NCBI GenBank assembly: GCA_018985225.1
Contig: JADGIF010000346.1
Coordinates: 1 to 10,403 of the forward strand
Origin: Amoeboradix gromovi
Taxonomy: Eukaryota > Sanchytriomycota > Sanchytriomycetes > Sanchytriales > Sanchytriaceae
Length of the DNA: 10,403 nucleotides
Reading direction: 5' to 3'
Part shown: piece after piece, positions 6,550 through 10,403 of the stretch
Position numbering within the stretch: the first letter of the stretch is position 1
How the letters are laid out: the number at the start of each line of letters is the position of its first letter
Notes under the pieces: generated by a model
Seen by the model: only the letters and a program-made list of their open reading frames with translations
Told to the model about the DNA's origin: nothing
Database searches by the model: none
Position numbers and translations under genes: made by a program

Positions 6550-7324
6550 ATTCCCATTTCATTTTACCTTTGGTCCAGTTCAGGACACCTTGAGCTTTAT
6601 CTACACTACTTTGCAACAATTCTCGGACTTGGTCCAAATGAGAAATCATTCCATTACCTTTGTTCATTAAGTCCATACATTCTTGCTGCACCTGATCACC
6701 CTCTGCATGCTGTGCGGGCTGCTTCCACACATTTACTAGGTGCATTACCTGCTCCCTCAGCATGTCTTTGTACGGTACAATTCCTCCGTATTGATTTAAT
6801 AAATCCACCATCATGCGCAATAATCTTATAAAGTCACTTTTTATTTCCTGCAAAGCGTAATTAAAACCAACAACAGCATTCTGATGATGATATTGCTGGA
6901 GTGTTGTTGTTAAGTATTGTATATGTATTGTCATTTTATGAATGGCATAGTTAACCCAGTCCAAAAGATAATGGATGGTGTATTTAATTTGATCACTCAA
7001 CACAATTGCACCTCCAGTGGTAGTTGTGATTATAAGGTTACCAATCTGCCCCAAAAAACCTTTATTTTCTCTATCTGATACCGTAACACTAGAAGTGCTG
7101 GTATTCGTCAGCGTTGTATCTTCCGTAATATTCCCTAACAATTCATGAATATGTGGCAGAGTGTTTGGCTTGGGTGAGTCAAATATCGAGGAATCTTTTA
7201 TTCCATTTAATTCTCGTTTGTGTTCATGATAGGTATCTATTAAGCTATCCTGTTTAGACAGAGTATCATCAGCAAGGGAAATAGTGCTGTCAATGTCCAT
7301 TTGAGAAGATGAACTTACTTGCAT
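6548..7324 (-). CDS. Opi1-domain protein (putative phospholipid-gene repressor)
   Basis: In yeast, Opi1 sits at the ER/nuclear membrane bound to phosphatidic acid and, when released, represses inositol and phospholipid genes. This 258-residue product has a Ser/Thr-rich, probably disordered N-terminus (1-85) and then the family's helical region at about 88-205. Recognisable pieces are GGAIVLSDQIKYTIHYLLDW (104-123), matching the SDxxLKxLxYCLxWL pattern I recall from filamentous-fungal Opi1; FIRLLRMMVDLLNQYGG (165-181), matching the conserved VVDVVSKYAG element; and LREQVMHLVNVWKQ (189-202), matching the RxxILxLPxRW element. A second helical stretch runs to the end. I see no leucine zipper, FFAT or Gln-rich activator-interaction region of the yeast protein, so only the core is shared. 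The start is taken as ATG 7324-7322; an in-frame TGA is at 7360-7358. A GTAAGT donor-like hexamer starts 6 nt into the coding region, so an early intron or a start at Met9 (MDIDST) is an alternative. Confidence 0.68.
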   Translation of the reverse strand: MQVSSSSQMDIDSTISLADDTLSKQDSLIDTYHEHKRELNGIKDSSIFDSPKPNTLPHIHELLGNITEDTTLTNTSTSSVTVSDRENKGFLGQIGNLIITTTTGGAIVLSDQIKYTIHYLLDWVNYAIHKMTIHIQYLTTTLQQYHHQNAVVGFNYALQEIKSDFIRLLRMMVDLLNQYGGIVPYKDMLREQVMHLVNVWKQPAQHAEGDQVQQECMDLMNKGNGMISHLDQVRELLQSSVDKAQGVLNWTKGKMKWE

Positions 7325-7747
7325 CACGGAGAAGTCTGTCGCACGATTGGTCTCAAATCAAATGTCCTGAAATTTAAATCCAGCATGGAGCTAGTTTAAT
7401 TTCAGTGAATTCTCGCAAATTTTAAATTTTTGGACACAGTTGTATGTCTAGTAGGCCCACTCTGCTGTGCAGAACACATTGAGGGAATAAAATCTGGTAG
7501 TTACGTCCTTGCAAGATAAAAACGCGGAATTCTTTTTATACTAAAACGATGATTCGATTTATCTATTCGCGCAATATTATAAACTTAAATGAATATTTGC
7601 CTAAAAACTTGAATACGCTGCTTTAAAATTTAGTAAATCTCATCCAAAACTAAAAATTTGTCTGCAAGTCCAGAGCCTTTTTGATATCAAAATTTTCAAG
7701 TAAAACAATTTTGGAGTCAAAAATTTTGCTACAGTGAAACATCAAAG
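7325..7747. promoter_or_regulatory. divergent Opi1/UBL3 spacer
   Basis: This 423-nt AT-rich spacer holds the start-side regions of two divergently transcribed genes. On the Opi1 side, CCAAT (minus strand, 7350-7346) lies about 22 nt before the ATG. On the UBL3 side there are many A/T runs (CAAAATTTTC near 7687, CAAAAATTTTGC near 7719) and a TTTTTATA near 7534, but no convincing TATA box at a standard distance. I find no CATGTGAA-type inositol-responsive site. No open frame of note, RNA gene or mobile-element relic is visible. Confidence 0.45.
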
Positions 7748-8032
7748 ATGCCTGATGTTCCAATAGATTTTTTGCTCGTAAATGGCCAGCGGAAGGAAAT
7801 GACATTTGATTCAAATTTAACGGTAAATGAAATATCAGAGTATCTGTACAAAAACTGGCCAGAAGAATGGAAAGACAACGCTCCTCCGAATGCGAATAAC
7901 ATTCAGTTTCTTCATCAAGGAAAGTTTATTGATAAGCAAACTAAATTGCCTTTTACAGATAAAACGGTAGTACACCTGGTTATCAGACAGCCTGAGGAAA
8001 CGAAAAAAGAAAAGTGCTGTATGATTATATAA
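7748..8032 (+). CDS. UBL3/MUB-type membrane-anchored ubiquitin-like protein
   Basis: This 94-residue protein has a ubiquitin-like fold anchored to membranes by a lipid, not conjugated through a C-terminal Gly-Gly. The family signatures are present: IDFLLVNGQRKEMTF (6-20), ISEYLYKNWPEEW (29-41, the N/D-W-P motif typical of UBL3 and plant MUBs), IQFLHQGKFI (52-61) and VVHLVIR (74-80). The C-terminus is KEKCCMII: CMII is a CaaX box, and the extra cysteine before it is a likely palmitoylation site, the same arrangement as in UBL3. There is no Gly-Gly, consistent with the family. UBL3 in animals sorts cargo into extracellular vesicles and plant MUBs dock E2 enzymes at the plasma membrane; the fungal role is less clear. 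The ATG has A at -3. Stop TAA is followed 9 nt later by AATAAA, and the convergent LysM gene ends 18 nt away. Confidence 0.88.
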   Translation: MPDVPIDFLLVNGQRKEMTFDSNLTVNEISEYLYKNWPEEWKDNAPPNANNIQFLHQGKFIDKQTKLPFTDKTVVHLVIRQPEETKKEKCCMII

Positions 8033-8040
8033 ATTTATAA

Positions 8041-8056
8041 AAATAAAATTTTATTT
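8041..8056. terminator. palindromic bidirectional poly(A) signal
   Basis: AAATAAAATTTTATTT is a perfect 16-bp palindrome that gives AATAAA on both strands: 8042-8047 for UBL3 and 8055-8050 for LysM. On the minus strand it contains the LysM stop codon (8053-8051). The two convergent genes therefore appear to share one element as their 3' processing signal, and their transcripts must overlap if cleavage is at the usual 10-30 nt distance. Confidence 0.6.
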
Positions 8057-8587
8057 ATTTTTCTCTTCTGCGCTATTATCCTGCCTCACTGGTGACACGT
8101 ACCACTGAAGTATTGCAGATTCTAATTTTTGCAAATATGATTCGCTGTGTGAGCTCTCTGAATATTTCTGAGTGGTGTCTATGGTGTTCCAACCATGGTT
8201 TTCAATAATTGGTTCTACACTTATGCTTCTTTTTATGGGCTGCATTTTAACTGGACTACTTAGCTGCGGAGCACTAGGTGGGTCTGGGTATATTACAGTG
8301 CCAAGACTAGCCTCTAGGTGAATATTTTGAGGTTGTTTGGGTATCAGTATGTATTTGCGAGTGTATAAATGTCTATCTGAGCTTAACTTATTAATTTTTT
8401 TGAGATTCGGGACAGTGACATGATAGAATAGCGCTATTCCCTGTAAGCTATCTGTCTTACATAAAAAATGGACGAAATATTTGTTTGTTATATCTGGTTT
8501 TAAATAGTCAACCTCTGGTAAGGTGTCGTCTGTTAATGGATGTGTTGAATCAGATATGTCTATTGAGGATTTCTGTGAAAATTGCAT
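8051..8587 (-). CDS. intracellular LysM-domain protein (LYSMD-like)
   Basis: The 178-residue product has a single LysM module at about 37-84: YFVHFLCKTDSLQGIALFYH (37-56), VPNLKKINKLSSDRHLYTRK (59-78), YILIP (79-83). The pattern DSLxGIALxYxVxVxxLKxxN and the LYxRKxxLIP ending are those of the cytoplasmic LYSMD family, not of secreted chitin-binding effectors. There is no signal peptide, no transmembrane segment and no chitinase or peptidase domain. The remainder is Ser/Pro-rich and probably disordered, with a short helix near LQKLESAILQWY. The start is fixed by a TGA directly abutting the ATG (8590-8588), so no N-terminal extension is possible without splicing. The proximal upstream DNA is a Fanzor relic ending 32 nt before the ATG. 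The ligand is unknown. Confidence 0.8.
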   Translation of the reverse strand: MQFSQKSSIDISDSTHPLTDDTLPEVDYLKPDITNKYFVHFLCKTDSLQGIALFYHVTVPNLKKINKLSSDRHLYTRKYILIPKQPQNIHLEASLGTVIYPDPPSAPQLSSPVKMQPIKRSISVEPIIENHGWNTIDTTQKYSESSHSESYLQKLESAILQWYVSPVRQDNSAEEKNK

Positions 8588-8619
8588 TCAGACAAATTGT
8601 TTGACGCGAAATTGAATAC

Positions 8620-8787
8620 AAAAAAATTACCCCCAGATTTCATAAATCTATAGCGCTCCTCGTTAAAAGTCCTGATTTCCGAGAAAATCGAGAATTTCCA
8701 CAGAGAAACTAATGCTAGATCTCCGTTACAGTGGTTGCTCACGCTCTCACCACCTTGAGGCGGGATTGAACAAGGATACGGGACACA
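8620..8787 (-). mobile_element. Fanzor 3' tail relic, copy 3
   Basis: This is the best match to the copy 1 tail. On the minus strand it runs from about TATCCTTGTTCAATCCCG (8780-8763) through GAGCGTGAGC, CTGTAACGGAGA, TGTGGAAATTCTCG and TTTTCTCGGAAATCAGG to TAACG-AGGAG-CGCTA (8665-8651), with T7 at 8626-8620. The terminal hairpin has one mismatched pair but the same AGGAG loop. GTGGT/ACCAC arms (8753-8749 and 8735-8731) can pair. No zinc-ribbon coding sequence lies upstream, so either the element broke off at about 8787 or only its tail moved. Most differences from copy 1 are transitions. It lies just upstream of the LysM ATG and on the same strand. Confidence 0.65.
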
Positions 8788-9271
8788 CACTACAATAATC
8801 AGATAGAATTCAAATTTCCAAATTTTAATTTTTTGGGTTTTCTAAATCAGAATTCTGTAGAGAGTTCAAAAATGATAGTCACTAAGCTGTAGCATCAATA
8901 TTCACAGAGATATAGCGAGGTAAAGTTTTTTAACGGAATACGCTACAATAACTAGATAAAATTTCATTGTACATACTGATTTGTCTAAATATCAATAATT
9001 TTAAATTAAACATATGGGACACCCAATGTGATTTCTAGGCTAACTCTGAAAAATTAATTTTGAGAAAAATCCATTTCAAGTTGAAAATGTCTTTTCGAAT
9101 GTGAAAATTAGACCAAGTCAATTGACCAATAAAATTCGTTTATTCTACAATTTCTTTTATTATTTCTAGACTAGTATTTATCGTATTACATATTGGATAG
9201 CAGATCAACTTTAAAGGTTGCCCAAGTGAGGATTTAAAAAGTAATGTAAATTCTTAATTATAATAAAGTTA
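8788..9271. other. AT-rich intergenic spacer
   Basis: About 480 nt without a credible gene. It separates the start side of the LysM gene from the end of the LRR gene. It contains a near-direct repeat of 21 nt (8790-8810 and 8943-8963, 18 of 21 identical, all three differences transitions) and a 10-bp palindrome GTCAATTGAC (9117-9126). The first repeat unit starts right where the Fanzor tail similarity ends. No tRNA, zinc-ribbon coding or further tail copy is seen. Confidence 0.45.
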
Positions 9272-9277
9272 TTTATT
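9272..9277 (-). terminator. poly(A) hexamer over LRR-gene stop
   Basis: On the minus strand GAA-TAA-ATAAC places the stop (9275-9273) inside AATAAA (9277-9272). Confidence 0.55.
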
Positions 9278-10376
9278 CCGATCTCATTGATAGTTGATCT
9301 AAAGCAGCATCATAGCTTACATGGGAATCATAAACAACAACCAGTTCATCATCGCTGTAATTCCATTCTCTTAAGCGTTTAACCCAACTTCTATCCTCTT
9401 CAAGTCCAGGAATATGCCCAGAATTTATCCAAATATACTTGGCTAGCAGTCCTTTTGATTTAATCATCTCAACAGTTTTCTTCAGATATGCAAATGGATT
9501 GTTCGAAACATCAAGTTTGGATACTTTAGTTGCCAAATCCAACAGCGTATCAAATTCTTTGTCCTCTTTGATTTGTATATTATTGCTACTTAAATTTAGA
9601 ATCTCCAACCCAGCTAAATTGGCTAAATAACACAAGTCCTCTTTGACGAGTCCACAACCTGACAAATTCAAGTAAGCAATACTTTTCATGTTCAATTCAT
9701 GAGTGATCCAGTATCCTAGATTATCAATTGGTAATTCGTACATTTTGCCATTGCCTTTCTTTATAGATTTGCATTTGTGGTCTAAAAAGATACATTTTTG
9801 AATCAAATCCACATAAATTGTCTGCTTAAACAGCCTATCATAAAGACTACGGGCGATTATACGATGCTTTTTAGGGATGTCATAGATGAACTGTTCAAAT
9901 CCCAATTCCAACAAATAATCAGCAGAAACACCATCCAAATATTCTTTAAGATGTGAGTATTCTTTCAAATCCATTAATTCAACATAGGCATCTTCAAAAG
10001 ACTCGTAGTAATGATATTTGCCGAAAATTTGTCTTCCTTTGTCATCATACAAAGCATTCAGTACTGATTTGACAATTGACTTTTCAACGGAAGCAAACTG
10101 AGATCCAAATTCAATCCAAAAGGACTCAAACTGGCTACAAAAATTAATTTTCTGAGAAGTCTTCAGAGGTTGCATAATAGTTGCCACCTTAAGGGCTAAC
10201 TGTTCAAAGTCTGAATCTTTCATTTTTGCTTTTTTAGACTCTACTTTTATCTCTTTAGAGTATTTCTCACATTTAGATGTAGAAAAAATCTCAACATACC
10301 GTGACATGCTCCTAGACAATTTGTATCGAAATTTCAAAAATAAATATTCTGTACAGCTATTCTCTTGCTCTTTCAT
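9273..10376 (-). CDS. leucine-rich-repeat protein of unknown function
   Basis: This 367-residue product has a basic N-terminus, an unrecognised helical region (about 52-190) rich in aromatic residues (GKYHYYESFEDAYVELMD, 119-136), and a short LRR block at about 230-295. The repeats read IAYLNLSGCGL (233-243), LEILNLSSNNI (257-267) and VSKLDVSNNPF (285-295), the LxxLxLxxNxL pattern, followed by a C-terminal acidic/aromatic cap with DDELVVVYD (342-350). Three repeats are few for a stand-alone LRR fold; the arrangement recalls small SDS22/U2A'-type solenoids capped by other helices, but I cannot name a family. There is no signal peptide and no F-box that I can see. The ATG directly follows an in-frame TAG (10379-10377), so the frame is complete at its 5' end unless an upstream exon exists beyond the window. 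Met24 or Met52 could also serve as starts. Confidence 0.8.
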   Translation of the reverse strand: MKEQENSCTEYLFLKFRYKLSRSMSRYVEIFSTSKCEKYSKEIKVESKKAKMKDSDFEQLALKVATIMQPLKTSQKINFCSQFESFWIEFGSQFASVEKSIVKSVLNALYDDKGRQIFGKYHYYESFEDAYVELMDLKEYSHLKEYLDGVSADYLLELGFEQFIYDIPKKHRIIARSLYDRLFKQTIYVDLIQKCIFLDHKCKSIKKGNGKMYELPIDNLGYWITHELNMKSIAYLNLSGCGLVKEDLCYLANLAGLEILNLSSNNIQIKEDKEFDTLLDLATKVSKLDVSNNPFAYLKKTVEMIKSKGLLAKYIWINSGHIPGLEEDRSWVKRLREWNYSDDELVVVYDSHVSYDAALDQLSMRSE

Positions 10377-10403
10377 CTAGCCTTTATTTTAGAATTGCAG
10401 GAT

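Noticed and set aside
7325-7327. GTG as the Opi1 start codon
   Set aside because: A eukaryotic gene would normally use the ATG directly after it (7324-7322), and the extra residue adds nothing recognisable.
8763-8775. GTTCAATCC in the tail as an internal RNA polymerase III B box, making the repeat a SINE
   Set aside because: The match to GWTCRANNC holds only in copy 3; copies 1 and 2 each break it, and I see no A box upstream. Linkage of the tail to zinc-ribbon coding sequence in copies 1 and 2 fits a Fanzor 3' end better. The T-runs remain worth noting as possible terminators.
8560-8790. 76-codon minus-strand frame reading through copy 3 into the LysM gene
   Set aside because: It reads the repeat tail in one frame and then overlaps the LysM start in another. 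The corresponding frame in copy 1 diverges after a 4-nt indel, so protein-level conservation is not supported.

Overview
The window looks like a gene-dense, AT-rich piece of a fungal nuclear genome, most likely from an early-diverging lineage (Mucoromycota or Zoopagomycota type). The evidence is a cytosolic-type small-subunit ribosomal protein uS10, a Ras exchange factor, an Opi1-domain protein (a family I know only from fungi), a UBL3/MUB-type prenylated ubiquitin-like protein, an intracellular LysM protein, AATAAA polyadenylation hexamers, and relics of eukaryotic TnpB-like (Fanzor) elements. The species cannot be named from the sequence.

Layout: 244-621 holds a decayed Fanzor 3' end on the minus strand, with a tandemly duplicated zinc ribbon. 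RPS20 (944-1279) and a large ankyrin-RasGEF gene (1396-5199) follow in tandem on the plus strand, only 116 nt apart. A second Fanzor relic (about 5234-5423) sits in the convergent gap before two minus-strand genes, a GT14-type glycosyltransferase (5519-6505) and an Opi1-domain protein (6548-7324), which are 42 nt apart. A 423-nt divergent spacer separates Opi1 from UBL3 (7748-8032). UBL3 converges on a LysM gene (8051-8587) with 18 nt between stop codons. A third Fanzor relic (8620-8787) lies immediately upstream of the LysM gene in the same orientation. After a 480-nt AT-rich spacer, a leucine-rich-repeat protein of unknown role (9273-10376) ends the window.

All seven genes are open from a first in-frame ATG to a stop, with no intron needed. 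All seven carry AATAAA on the coding strand overlapping the stop codon or starting within 10 nt of it, which points to very short 3' UTRs.

The genes do not form a pathway. Ras signalling, phospholipid-gene control, Golgi glycosylation, membrane-anchored ubiquitin-like sorting and translation are housekeeping or signalling jobs placed side by side. The unusual material is the Fanzor 3'-end family: three same-strand copies share a tail with a hairpin (AGGAG loop) followed in two of them by a T-run. Its position is where the guide (omega) RNA of TnpB/Fanzor elements is known to be encoded.
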